Positions 7,498 through 15,201 of a stretch of 20,201 nt of DNA are shown here, piece after piece. The DNA is from Cyrtobacter comes. GTDB taxonomy: Bacteria > Pseudomonadota > Alphaproteobacteria > Rickettsiales > Midichloriaceae. Under the pieces are notes generated by a model. It saw only the letters and a list, made by a program, of their open reading frames with translations, was not told the DNA's origin and ran no database searches. The stretch covers positions 1 to 20,201 of the forward strand of contig NZ_JARGYT010000016.1 of the NCBI RefSeq assembly GCF_034470605.1, written 5' to 3'. The translations under genes were made by a program, and so were the position numbers. Positions within the stretch are counted from its first letter, which is position 1. Every line of letters begins with the position of its first letter.

Positions 7498-8730
7498 ATG
7501 CGTAATGTAAAATACGAAGAGATTTATACGGAAATATCAAAAAGATTGGGGGGTATGCAATTTTTGGAGTCTCAAAATTTTGATTCTAGAAGTAATATAG
7601 ATTGGTATGGAGAAAGAGCCATGATTGTTTTGCATCATACCGCATTTTCAACAATACAAGAAACCAAGCAAGCTTTTGATAAATATGGTGTAAGTGCGCA
7701 TTTTGCAATAGATAAATCTGGAGCTGTATATGCTGTAGTGCCTGTTGAGGAAAGGGCATGGCACGCAGGCCATAGCCAGTGGCGCGATAGCAGCCAACAT
7801 GACTTACTGAGTGTCAACTGTCATTCAATTGGCATAGAGATTGTGAATACCGGGTATGAACAATATACAGAATGGCAAATGAGCAGTCTTTTGGTATTAT
7901 TACAGATATTAGAAGAGAAGTGTGGCATTAATAAGCAAAGTATAGTTGGTCATTCAGATGTAGCGGTAGGAAGAAAATTTGATCCAAATGGTTATTATTT
8001 TGATTGGTCCTACTTATACAGAAATGGTGGTTTTGGTCTATATACACAAAAATTAATTGATATAAAAGATAATGAAAATAATAGAGAGAATATTATTTTT
8101 GAGCATTTTATAGGGCTGGGTATTAATAGCGAAAAATTGAACACTCTTTTGAACGTAAAGGGTATAACAGGTATATTGGTTACAGAGGCATCGAATTCGA
8201 ATGCGGTACTTTGCATAAAGATGGCTCTTAAAGCCATTGGTTATGGGTATCTTGATATAGAATCAACAACATTCTCTAAAGCATTGAGGATTGAACTATG
8301 TTCAAAAAGCGAAAAAGTTAAAGAGTTTCAAGTTAAATCTATAATTAAGTTTATTAAAGAATTAATTAATAATGCGGCTTTAGAAGATGATAATGATTTA
8401 TCTCAAATGCTGTATTCTGGGAAGGTACTTGATACTGTATTGGGGTCAATGGTGAAATATAATGATTTTGGGGTACTTAAAGCATTTTTACTACATTATC
8501 AAAAAGAGTGTGGCTTTAGCTTCGATGATTCTGCGGCCCTAGATAGTGTAGATGGTGTGAATCTGCAAACATATTATGTAATATCCGCTTTGCTTGAAGG
8601 TGTATGTGGGAAGCAAGAGGCCACAAAAAATGCGCAGAAATTTTTTGATTCATTTTCATACGATGAAGGCTCTAAAGAGCTTATGTGCAATGTTTTATCT
8701 AACGATCCCCTGACGGATAATGAGCACTAA
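7498..8730 (+). CDS. AmpD-type N-acetylmuramoyl-L-alanine amidase with an unknown C-terminal domain
   Basis: The first 175 residues are an Amidase_2 (AmpD/PGRP-like) zinc amidase that cuts the bond between N-acetylmuramic acid and L-alanine. Visible elements are LHHTA (zinc ligand at H46 or H47), SAHFAIDKSGAVY, AWHAG, SIGIEI, and GHSDVAVGRKFDP (H152 and D162 as the other likely zinc ligands). No signal peptide is seen, which suggests a cytoplasmic muropeptide-recycling enzyme, although other export routes cannot be excluded. Residues 176-410 are mostly helical and unfamiliar. A stretch around 235-285 (ALKAIGYGYLDIE) vaguely recalls a peptidoglycan-binding helix, but I would not assign it. At 410 residues it is more than twice the length of E. 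coli AmpD. It stands alone between two intergenic regions. Confidence 0.88.
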   Translation: MRNVKYEEIYTEISKRLGGMQFLESQNFDSRSNIDWYGERAMIVLHHTAFSTIQETKQAFDKYGVSAHFAIDKSGAVYAVVPVEERAWHAGHSQWRDSSQHDLLSVNCHSIGIEIVNTGYEQYTEWQMSSLLVLLQILEEKCGINKQSIVGHSDVAVGRKFDPNGYYFDWSYLYRNGGFGLYTQKLIDIKDNENNRENIIFEHFIGLGINSEKLNTLLNVKGITGILVTEASNSNAVLCIKMALKAIGYGYLDIESTTFSKALRIELCSKSEKVKEFQVKSIIKFIKELINNAALEDDNDLSQMLYSGKVLDTVLGSMVKYNDFGVLKAFLLHYQKECGFSFDDSAALDSVDGVNLQTYYVISALLEGVCGKQEATKNAQKFFDSFSYDEGSKELMCNVLSNDPLTDNEH

Positions 8731-8846
8731 AATGTCCTCAATGCTTGGATATATAGCAATATAGGCTAAAATATAAAAAAGAGATGGGTGGTACTTTATC
8801 AAGTCGTTATAAAGATACAGTCAGTATTTAGATTTTCAAGATCTTT

Positions 8847-8881
8847 AATAATCTCGCGCATAAATTATGCGTGAGATTATT
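8847..8881 (+). terminator. hairpin downstream of the amidase gene
   Basis: Arms at 8847-8862 and 8866-8881 form a 16-bp stem with one G-U pair and a 3-base loop. They begin AATAATCTC and end GAGATTATT. The following bases are T-rich but interrupted (TTGTAGTTTA). It lies 117 bases after the amidase stop and before the division cluster, so it most likely ends the amidase transcript. The weak U-tract lowers confidence that it is a classical intrinsic terminator. Confidence 0.55.
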
Positions 8882-8949
8882 TGTAGTTTAAGAGGCTTTC
8901 TGTGTAGGTTGGTAGCAGTTCTATAGTTATGCTATATCATTCTGTGCGT

Positions 8950-8976
8950 TTCCCATTTTTTCCCATTTTTTCCCAA
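8950..8976 (-). promoter_or_regulatory. MraZ-type operator: three TGGG boxes with a 10-base period
   Basis: CCCA occurs at 8952-8955, 8962-8965 and 8972-8975, embedded in near-identical 10-base units (TCCCATTTTT twice, then TCCCAAAGAT). On the minus strand this is TGGG three times with 6-base gaps, the same box and period known for the MraZ operator of E. coli (TGGGN repeats with 5-base spacers). It lies about 80 bases before mraZ, where autoregulation of the dcw operon is expected. The boxes are on the strand opposite to transcription. Confidence 0.75.
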
Positions 8977-9055
8977 AGATACTATCTATTTTTAATTTTC
9001 TATATTAAAATCGCACATGTTCTACTGAGTAAAAGAATAAACTAGTGGATCGAGC

Positions 9056-9514
9056 ATGTATGAGCCAACTGGTATGCAGAATTTAGGGATTTTTATATCG
9101 ACTTACGAGAGTAAACTTGATTCTGCTAAACGTGCATCAATCCCACCAAATTTTAGGGATGTAATTGCAAAATTGAGCGTTGATGGGCTGCTTTATGCCT
9201 ATCCGTCAATTTTGAATGAATGTATAGAGGTGTGTACTCCCAGTAGGATAAACAATATTAGCGTTCACATTGAGGGTATGGAAATGTTTTCTAGAGAAAG
9301 AGATGAAATTGCGACAGCGGTGTTATCTACCTGTTACCCTGTACAGCTTGATAAAAAGGGAAGAATAGCAATACCGGAATTTTTACTAGATTTTGCACAA
9401 ATATCAAACAACGTTTCTTTCGTGGGGAAGGGGGAAATATTTGAAATTTGGAACGTAGATAAATTTGCCCAAGAATATAAAAGGGTGCGTGGACTTTTAA
9501 AAGTAATATCATAA
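9056..9514 (+). CDS. mraZ: transcriptional regulator MraZ
   Basis: A 152-residue MraZ, first gene of the division and cell wall cluster. Two copies of the SpoVT/AbrB-like DNA-binding fold are visible: STYESKLDSAKRASIPPNFR near the N-terminus, and QLDKKGRIAIPEFLLDFA in the second half. MraZ forms a ring that binds repeated boxes upstream of its own gene and represses the dcw operon. A matching three-box site is present at 8950-8976. The start is ATG 9056 with only a weak ribosome binding site; ATG 9074 (codon 7) would still keep the whole first domain. The stop overlaps the rsmH start by one base (TAATG). Confidence 0.95.
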   Translation: MYEPTGMQNLGIFISTYESKLDSAKRASIPPNFRDVIAKLSVDGLLYAYPSILNECIEVCTPSRINNISVHIEGMEMFSRERDEIATAVLSTCYPVQLDKKGRIAIPEFLLDFAQISNNVSFVGKGEIFEIWNVDKFAQEYKRVRGLLKVIS

Positions 9515-10407
9515 TGCATGTACCAGTTTTAATAGATGAAGTTATCTCAAATCTTTGCATCAAGAGTGGTGGGAGTTATTTGGATTGTACATTTGGTGCC
9601 GGTGGGTATAGCAAGAGAATTTTACGTGCTGCGGATTGTTATGTAACTGCAATAGATGCGGATCACAATGTGGGGCCGTATGCTGATAACCTGAAGAATT
9701 GTTATGGTGATAATTTTAATTTTAGAACATTAAATTTTTCTAAAGTAGATGTTTTTCCTGAGGGCTCGTTTGATGGAATAGTGTTTGATCTAGGTGTTTC
9801 ATCTATGCAGCTAGATATTAGTGATCGTGGTTTTTCATTTATGAAGGATGGTCCATTAGATATGAGGATGGATCAATATTTACCATTAGACGCAAGTAAA
9901 GTTGTAAATTTATATGAAGAAAAAGAGCTTGCGGATATAATATTTTATTATGGTGATGAGAGGAATTCAAGAAAAATAGCTAAAGCCATATGTTTCGCAA
10001 GAAAAATAAAGCAAATAGAAAGCACGCTTGAGCTTGTGGAAATAATATCAAGTGTATTACCTTTTAGGGGTAAAATACATCAAGCAACAAAAATTTTCCA
10101 AGCTATTAGAATGGAGGTGAATGCAGAGATGAGCTCGTTAAAAATAGCATTAGAGAAATCCATTAAATTACTAAAGAAAGGGGCTGTTATAATATTAGTC
10201 ACTTTTCATTCAATAGAGGATAAAATTGTAAAGGATTTTTTTAAAACACTTTGTTTACCTAGGCAAAAGAAGAATAAATATGGAAGGGATGAAGAATTGC
10301 ATGATTTTAAAATTATAACTCATAAACCTATTATTCCTTCAGATAGAGAGGTCACTATAAACCCAAGGGCTCGTTCTGCGAAGATGAGAATATTAAAAAG
10401 GTGCTAA
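9514..10407 (+). CDS. rsmH: 16S rRNA (cytosine-N4)-methyltransferase RsmH
   Basis: A 297-residue RsmH (MraW), which methylates N4 of C1402 in 16S rRNA. The N-terminal HVPVL motif, the S-adenosylmethionine site DCTFGAGGYS (24-33), FDLGVSSMQLD, RGFSFMKDGPLDMRMD, and the C-terminal HSIEDKIVKDFF and NPRARSAKMR motifs are all intact. Length is normal. It overlaps mraZ by one base and is followed three bases later by ftsL, so translational coupling in one operon is likely. Confidence 0.97.
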   Translation: MHVPVLIDEVISNLCIKSGGSYLDCTFGAGGYSKRILRAADCYVTAIDADHNVGPYADNLKNCYGDNFNFRTLNFSKVDVFPEGSFDGIVFDLGVSSMQLDISDRGFSFMKDGPLDMRMDQYLPLDASKVVNLYEEKELADIIFYYGDERNSRKIAKAICFARKIKQIESTLELVEIISSVLPFRGKIHQATKIFQAIRMEVNAEMSSLKIALEKSIKLLKKGAVIILVTFHSIEDKIVKDFFKTLCLPRQKKNKYGRDEELHDFKIITHKPIIPSDREVTINPRARSAKMRILKRC

Positions 10408-10410
10408 ATA

Positions 10411-10665
10411 ATGAGAGGTATACTTGCTTTTATAAAAATTGCCCTTCTAGTTAATTTATTGATCTTTACGAAGAATGCTGTTAAAGATTTAAATGATACT
10501 CTAAGTAATATTAACTCTACAATAGAGAAGGAAAAAAACAAGCTTATATCACTTAATGCGGAACTTTCTTACCTTTCTAAGCCGGGGCGAATAGAGGTAT
10601 TATCAAAAAAATACCTGAATTTAGTATATCCTACTGTAGATCAGATAGATGTACTCAATCAATAA
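10411..10665 (+). CDS. ftsL: cell division protein FtsL-like
   Basis: An 84-residue bitopic membrane protein. It has a short N-terminus, one membrane segment (about 4-21) and a heptad-like coiled coil (about 24-55). A conserved-looking ending follows (LSKPGRIEVLSKKYLNL), comparable to the alphaproteobacterial FtsL region that contains a PxRIE-type motif. FtsL joins FtsB and FtsQ in the complex that activates septal peptidoglycan synthesis by FtsW-FtsI. Sequence identity in this family is poor, so the call rests on position between rsmH and ftsI, size and architecture. Its 3' end overlaps the first ftsI start by 17 bases. Confidence 0.82.
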   Translation: MRGILAFIKIALLVNLLIFTKNAVKDLNDTLSNINSTIEKEKNKLISLNAELSYLSKPGRIEVLSKKYLNLVYPTVDQIDVLNQ

Positions 10666-12283
10666 TATGTATAATCTTAATAGCATTTTTAGCAGCAGGA
10701 TACATATTATGCTGTCATCATTTATAATCATTTTTATTTGCTTGATGATAAAGCTGCTGTCATTTACCACTCTTGATGTACTAAAAAAAAAGCAAGTAGA
10801 TCTAATTAATAGAAGGGCGCCTATTTTTGATAGAAATGGTGTTGTTCTTGCCTCTAACCTTCAGACATTTTCTGCCTATATTAATCCTAGGAAAATAAAG
10901 AATCTTCATAGCTTTAAACAAAGAATGTTAAAGTTAGGCTATGTAGATATTAATAAAAAACTTGATTTAAATAGAGAATTTATCTGGCTTTTTAAAAAAT
11001 TATCTCCAGATGAAAAAAAGAGAATTGAAACAGCTGGAATCTCTGAAATTAACTTTATAGAGGAAAATAAGAGGATTTTACCACATGGTAATCTTTTTTC
11101 ACATGTTATTGGGCATGTTTGTGAAGATGGAATTGGGATGAGTGGAATAGAAAAAAAATATAATAATTTATTAATGAGTGATGGGGGTGGTATTAAATTA
11201 ACAATAGATACTAGAGTTCAGCATTATGTTAGGGAATCATTAATTAATGGTATAAAAATGCATTCTGCAAAATCTGGTGCTGGAATAGTGATTGATGTAA
11301 ATACAGGAGAATTACTTTCTATAGTTAGCTATCCAGATTTTAATCCAAGCAATATAAAAAAATCCGATAAAGATAAATTAGTTAATTGGGCAACTTATGG
11401 GGCGTATGAAATGGGGTCATCATTTAAAGTATTAACCATAGCATCTGCTTTAGATTCAAAAAGTATAAGTGAGACTGATATAATAGATGCATCTAAGCCA
11501 CTAAAAATAGGAAAATTCACAATAAGAGATTATAGAGGTAAAGGGAGTGCGCTTTCTGTAGAAGAGGTGCTGATGTATTCTTCTAATATAGGTACGGCGA
11601 AAATAGCTCAAAGTATGGGTAAAAATCTGCAATATAGTTATTTGCAAAAACTTGGGTTACTTTCAAATATAGAAAGTAATGTTCCATATGTGGCTTCTCC
11701 AATAATTGGTACATGGAGTGATACCAGGGCGCTTACTACTAGCTATGGGCATGGGATAGCTGTGAGTCCACTGCACCTAATTACTGCAATTTCTGCTGTT
11801 GTTAATGGTGGTGTTTTATGTAAGCCTAGCATCATTTTTGGAGAAAGTGATTGTTCTTCTAAGGTGCTAAAAAAAGAAACATCTTTAATAATGCGTAAAT
11901 TAATGAGACTTGCTGTTGAAAAAGGGAGTGTAAAGAAAGCAGATGTTGAGGGATATAATGTTGCTGCTAAAAGTGGTACTGCAGAAAAGATAATTGATGG
12001 AAAATATAGCAAGGATGAGAATTTAGTCTCAACTGTGGCTGTATTTCCTATAAATGAGCCAAAATATGTGGTATTGATAATGATAGATTCGCCACAAAAG
12101 AACTTCATAAATAAAGGGTTTAGGACTGGTGGTATGGTGGCGGCACCTGTTGTTTCGGAAATAATAAGGAAAATAGCACCAATTCTTAATGTGGCCCCTA
12201 TAAGAAAGACAAATAAAGGTGATGCGTTTTTGCAAGTACATCAAAAAAATAGCTACAGATTTGCATCAGCTAAAAGTAATTAA
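10649..12283 (+). CDS. ftsI: septal peptidoglycan transpeptidase FtsI (PBP3)
   Basis: A 544-residue class B penicillin-binding protein that crosslinks septal peptidoglycan. A membrane anchor lies at about 19-40 and is followed by the dimerisation/pedestal domain (RRAPIFDRNGVVLA, HVIGHV). The transpeptidase domain carries its three signatures: SSFK (S257 nucleophile, K260), SSN (311-313) and KSGT (441-444). The chain is somewhat shorter than E. coli FtsI (588 residues). The first start (ATG 10649) overlaps ftsL; ATG 10667 (codon 7), one base after the ftsL stop, is an equally good choice. It is the last gene of this dcw block: no mur genes or ftsW follow, and transcription probably ends near 12310-12332. 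Confidence 0.95.
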   Translation: MYSINNMYNLNSIFSSRIHIMLSSFIIIFICLMIKLLSFTTLDVLKKKQVDLINRRAPIFDRNGVVLASNLQTFSAYINPRKIKNLHSFKQRMLKLGYVDINKKLDLNREFIWLFKKLSPDEKKRIETAGISEINFIEENKRILPHGNLFSHVIGHVCEDGIGMSGIEKKYNNLLMSDGGGIKLTIDTRVQHYVRESLINGIKMHSAKSGAGIVIDVNTGELLSIVSYPDFNPSNIKKSDKDKLVNWATYGAYEMGSSFKVLTIASALDSKSISETDIIDASKPLKIGKFTIRDYRGKGSALSVEEVLMYSSNIGTAKIAQSMGKNLQYSYLQKLGLLSNIESNVPYVASPIIGTWSDTRALTTSYGHGIAVSPLHLITAISAVVNGGVLCKPSIIFGESDCSSKVLKKETSLIMRKLMRLAVEKGSVKKADVEGYNVAAKSGTAEKIIDGKYSKDENLVSTVAVFPINEPKYVVLIMIDSPQKNFINKGFRTGGMVAAPVVSEIIRKIAPILNVAPIRKTNKGDAFLQVHQKNSYRFASAKSN

Positions 12284-12309
12284 CTTATCTTACAGGATTG
12301 TTTAGCTAT

Positions 12310-12332
12310 CTGTATAAAATTTACAGTTTTTT
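12310..12332 (+). terminator. weak possible terminator after ftsI
   Basis: CTGTA (12310-12314) and TACAG (12322-12326) can pair into a 5-bp stem with a 7-base loop, directly followed by TTTTTT (12327-12332). It lies 27 bases after the ftsI stop and between convergent genes. The short AT-containing stem makes this only a weak candidate. Confidence 0.35.
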
Positions 12333-12384
12333 GTTTACCTAATTCAACTTAACTTAATATTGAATCAATAATACATTAAGATAT

Positions 12385-12648
12385 CTATCTAGTAATAACA
12401 AATGATATAATATACTCATAGAATGTAGAAAAAACACCGCTCATATATGGCATAAATATCAAGAGGCTCCCAATAAGTGCAAAGAGCTTTGGTACAAGAG
12501 TTAGCGTTGGTTCTTGTACCTGAGTAACAGCCTGGATTAATGAAATAATTACACCGGATATGAGGACGGCTAGCAAGATTGGCATGGAAATCTTAAACAG
12601 AGTGATACATGCCTCATGCGCTATTTGTAATACAAGCTCTGGTTCCAT
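12385..12648 (-). CDS. fliQ: flagellar export apparatus protein FliQ
   Basis: An 87-residue protein with two long membrane segments (about 15-37 and 50-73) separated by the hallmark FliQ segment SLIQAVTQVQEPTLTLVPK. FliQ, with FliP and FliR, forms the export gate of the flagellar type III secretion machine in the inner membrane. Size and motif fit well. A virulence-type SctS homologue is the main alternative, but the hook-type gene at 15191 favours a flagellar role. It starts six bases after the secB stop, so it is probably co-transcribed with secB. No other export-gate gene is adjacent. Confidence 0.9.
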   Translation of the reverse strand: MEPELVLQIAHEACITLFKISMPILLAVLISGVIISLIQAVTQVQEPTLTLVPKLFALIGSLLIFMPYMSGVFSTFYEYIISFVITR

Positions 12649-12654
12649 GAATGG

Positions 12655-13140
12655 TTACATCAATTTATGTGGTGCTTGCTCTTCTGCATCAATCTCTTTT
12701 TTTTGCATATAGAGCGCGAGAAAATCAACGGGGGCAAGTAAAAGTGGTGGATACCCACCATCTCTCGTAATATCTGAAACGATTCTACGCATATAAGGAA
12801 ACAATATTGAGGGGCATCTAGCGAATATCATTAAATCTCTTTCCAGTTCATCAAGTCCTGAAAGGCTAAAAGATGCGATCCCAGCGTATTTTAGCTCAGA
12901 TATAAAAAGCGTTACATCTTCGATAAAGGCCGTTATTGAAACTCCAATTACCACTTCAAACTTAGCAGAGCTGTTAAGTATATTTGCATTCACATCTAAT
13001 GATACATTAAATTTTGGCTGAGACATAATTTCAGTAGGTAACACATGTCTAGGGTTCTCAAAAGACAGATCTTTTACATATTGTTCAGACATTTTAAGCT
13101 CAATGCCAAGCACTTTACTATAAGCATTCCTAATATTCAT
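12655..13140 (-). CDS. secB: protein-export chaperone SecB
   Basis: SecB, a tetrameric cytosolic chaperone that keeps preproteins unfolded and hands them to SecA. The YVKDLSFENPRH segment near the N-terminus and DGGYPPLLLAPVDFLALY near the C-terminus are typical of alphaproteobacterial SecB. The 161-residue frame starts at ATG 13140, with no clear ribosome binding site. ATG 13092 (codon 17, MSEQYVKDL) would also match the family start. It is the first gene of a two-gene minus-strand unit with fliQ and is divergent from the Tim44-domain gene, an arrangement familiar in alphaproteobacteria. Confidence 0.95.
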   Translation of the reverse strand: MNIRNAYSKVLGIELKMSEQYVKDLSFENPRHVLPTEIMSQPKFNVSLDVNANILNSSAKFEVVIGVSITAFIEDVTLFISELKYAGIASFSLSGLDELERDLMIFARCPSILFPYMRRIVSDITRDGGYPPLLLAPVDFLALYMQKKEIDAEEQAPHKLM

Positions 13141-13171
13141 TGTATTATGTCAAAATTACAAATCTAATAAC

Positions 13172-13206
13172 TATGCTAAATAGCATAATTAAGTTGTACT
13201 GTACAA
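13172..13206. promoter_or_regulatory. two adjacent palindromes in the secB/Tim44 divergent promoter region
   Basis: TATGCTA-AA-TAGCATA (13172-13187) and TTGTAC-T-GTACAA (13194-13206) are two perfect palindromes inside the 115-base gap between divergent genes. Their centres are about 20.5 bases apart, roughly two helical turns. They could be regulator binding sites; no regulator is identified. A TATAAG at 13240-13245 may be the -10 region for the rightward gene. Confidence 0.4.
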
Positions 13207-13255
13207 ACTTTATGTTATACAAATCTATTGTCTAGAGATTATAAGTTTGCCATAA

Positions 13256-13894
13256 ATGTTGGATTTGATAATTTTGCTTGTTATTGCGGTATTTATATTT
13301 GTAAAGTTGTTTGACTCTCTTGGATTCCATAATAAAAAACAAGATCAAAATAAAAGGGGCGATAGTTTTTTGGAGCAATTTAAGAAAAATATTGAAGAGG
13401 GGCACAAGGCAGATATAGAGATAGCCTCTGCGCTTGAAGCTTCCTTATCCCAGGAAATACGTGGTGTGATGGATAAGATTAGGAAATATGAAAGCGGGTT
13501 TACGGCTGAAAAATTTGTAGAAAGTGCAAATAAGGCGTTTTTAATGATATTAAAAGCGTTTGCTGATTGTGATAAAGCAACCTTAAATATGCTTCTTGCA
13601 AAAGATGTTTATATTGCTTTTGAAAAGGAAATTGAATCAAGATTAGCAACAAAAAAGAAAATGATTACCGCGGTTATATCATCTAAAGTATCCATTAAGA
13701 ATGCATATATTGAGGGTGAGAAGGTGATGATAGAAGTGGGTATTAGTAGTGAGCAAATATCATTCATCAAGGATGATTTGGGGAATATTATAAGTGGTAG
13801 TGAATCTGTTGCTAGGACTAAGGTTGATATTTGGAAATTTTCCAAAATACTTGGCAAGTCTGATATATGGCTATTATCTAGTACTTCTTCGTAA
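13256..13894 (+). CDS. Tim44-domain protein (TimA-like)
   Basis: A 212-residue membrane-anchored protein. A single N-terminal membrane segment (about 2-18) is followed by a charged linker and a C-terminal Tim44-like domain (about 75-212), recognisable from FVESANKAFLMILKAFADCD through IWKFSKILGKSDIWLLSS. Tim44 is the mitochondrial inner-membrane import component. The bacterial relatives (TimA-type) are found next to secB and mltA in alphaproteobacteria, exactly as here, but their bacterial function is poorly defined. It starts at ATG 13256, and its stop codon is embedded in the ribosome binding site of mltA, implying translational coupling. Confidence 0.88.
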   Translation: MLDLIILLVIAVFIFVKLFDSLGFHNKKQDQNKRGDSFLEQFKKNIEEGHKADIEIASALEASLSQEIRGVMDKIRKYESGFTAEKFVESANKAFLMILKAFADCDKATLNMLLAKDVYIAFEKEIESRLATKKKMITAVISSKVSIKNAYIEGEKVMIEVGISSEQISFIKDDLGNIISGSESVARTKVDIWKFSKILGKSDIWLLSSTSS

Positions 13895-13899
13895 GGTGG

Positions 13900-15036
13900 T
13901 TGAGGTTGTTAAAGTATATAGTAACTCTTTTTACGGTATTGCTATTCTTTTCTCAGAATGCGCTTTCTTCTGCTAAAAAAGGCAGGAAGGTTTGTTTTCA
14001 TCGTACTAGCTTTCAGCTCGTACCAAATTGGTCTAAAGATCAACATTCCAAAGCACTTGATGCTTTTTTATCTGCTTGTAAATGTATAATGAGGAGAGAT
14101 GGGCTAAAAAGTATAAGTTCATTGACTGAAATAGGTCAAGAGGCTCATAAATGGCAGCATGCATGCTTAGAGGCTTCGAAAATTACAAGAAGGAACAGGG
14201 ATAGAGAGTCTAGATTGTTTTTTGAAAGAGAATTCATACCGTATCGCATTTCTAATGAAAATGGTAGTTTTATAGGAAGGGCTACAGGATATTATGAAGT
14301 TGAGCTTTTTGGTAGCGCAAGAAGAACGCATATACACAAATTTCCAGTATATAGGGCTCCAGGTAATTTAAATAAACTAAGTGGTACTAATAAGTTATCT
14401 AGAGCGGCCATAGATAATGGATCGCTATCTGGGGGTAGATTAGAGATAGCTTGGGTTTCTAGTAAGGCAAAATTATTTATGGCCCACTTACAGGGTGCAG
14501 CTTCAATAAAATTAAGGAATAATGCAGTAATTCGTGTATCTTACGATGGGCAAAATGGTTTTCCACATAGAGATATAACTCATCTGTTTCAAAAATATGG
14601 TGGTAAAAATCTAAATTCCGTTCTTGAAATGATGATGTGGATAGATCGTAATCCTAAGATTGCAGATCAGATTTTGCATGCAAATCCATCGTATATATTT
14701 TTCAAAATTTCTAATGGGAAATCGGTAGTTGGTGGCCATGGATCTGAGTTAATTCCTGGCAGATCTGTAGCAATAAATTCTAACATATATCCGTATGGTA
14801 TGCCAATATGGGTACAAAGTTGTACTCCTAAGATTGGATTTTCGTCACCAAAAAGCTATGAAAAGCTTCTAATAGCGCAGGATAGTGGTGGGGCAATAAG
14901 AGACCCATTAAGAATTGATATATTCTTTGGTAGTGGAAGGATGGCAGAGGAGATAGCAACAAGAATGAATGAGAAGGCAAGTTATATAGTTCTGTTTCCT
15001 AGGAATGTAAAAATTCCGGATTGTTACATATCTTAA
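13900..15036 (+). CDS. mltA: membrane-bound lytic murein transglycosylase A
   Basis: A 378-residue MltA that cleaves peptidoglycan glycan strands to 1,6-anhydro products. An N-terminal signal peptide (about 1-24) is followed by the MltA domain (FIGRATGYYEVEL, LEIAWVSSKAKLFMAHLQG) and a C-terminal 3D domain with AQDSGGAIRDPLRIDIFFG, where D328 and D340 are the likely conserved aspartates. E. coli MltA is a lipoprotein. Here no lipobox cysteine follows the hydrophobic segment, so the enzyme is probably soluble in the periplasm or anchored by an uncleaved signal. The start is TTG; AAGGTGG at 13893-13899 fits TTG 13906 even better than TTG 13900. It is coupled to the upstream Tim44-domain gene. 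Confidence 0.93.
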   Translation: MRLLKYIVTLFTVLLFFSQNALSSAKKGRKVCFHRTSFQLVPNWSKDQHSKALDAFLSACKCIMRRDGLKSISSLTEIGQEAHKWQHACLEASKITRRNRDRESRLFFEREFIPYRISNENGSFIGRATGYYEVELFGSARRTHIHKFPVYRAPGNLNKLSGTNKLSRAAIDNGSLSGGRLEIAWVSSKAKLFMAHLQGAASIKLRNNAVIRVSYDGQNGFPHRDITHLFQKYGGKNLNSVLEMMMWIDRNPKIADQILHANPSYIFFKISNGKSVVGGHGSELIPGRSVAINSNIYPYGMPIWVQSCTPKIGFSSPKSYEKLLIAQDSGGAIRDPLRIDIFFGSGRMAEEIATRMNEKASYIVLFPRNVKIPDCYIS

Positions 15037-15138
15037 TAAGACTAGCGGTATATTTTTCAATATATTATTTGGTTTATTGAATTATAAATCAAGAATGTTC
15101 TTTATATGTACGATGTTGTTTCTAGGTTATTGCGGAGC

Positions 15139-15201
15139 ATGAAATCTTTTGATACGCTCCTATGTATGTGTTTATTTTTGTTCTTATTGCATGTCCGTTA
15201 G
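15139..15201 (+). other. possible 20-codon leader peptide overlapping the flgE start
   Basis: ATG 15139 has a good ribosome binding site (GGAG at 15134-15137) and encodes MKSFDTLLCMCLFLFLLHVR before TAG at 15199. Its stop lies a few bases beyond the presumed flgE ATG (15191), in another frame, so ribosomes ending here could restart on flgE. It resembles a membrane-seeking signal sequence. It may be only a chance frame. Confidence 0.3.

Larger units (their letters stand above)
8731..9055. promoter_or_regulatory. intergenic region upstream of the dcw cluster
   Basis: These 325 bases separate the amidase gene from mraZ and contain the hairpin at 8847-8881 and the MraZ-type operator at 8950-8976, both listed separately. 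The mraZ promoter should lie close to the operator. An AT-rich TATATTAAA at 9001-9009 is a possible -10 region, but no -35 consensus is evident. No gene or RNA gene is seen here. Confidence 0.45.

Noticed and set aside
11743..12108. 121-codon minus-strand frame opposite ftsI
   Set aside because: It lies wholly within the transpeptidase domain coding region, which is clearly real. Antisense shadow.
12385..12648. Virulence-type III secretion protein SctS instead of FliQ
   Set aside because: No other virulence-type secretion genes are present, and a flagellar hook gene lies 2.5 kb away, so FliQ is simpler. The two families cannot be fully separated by eye.
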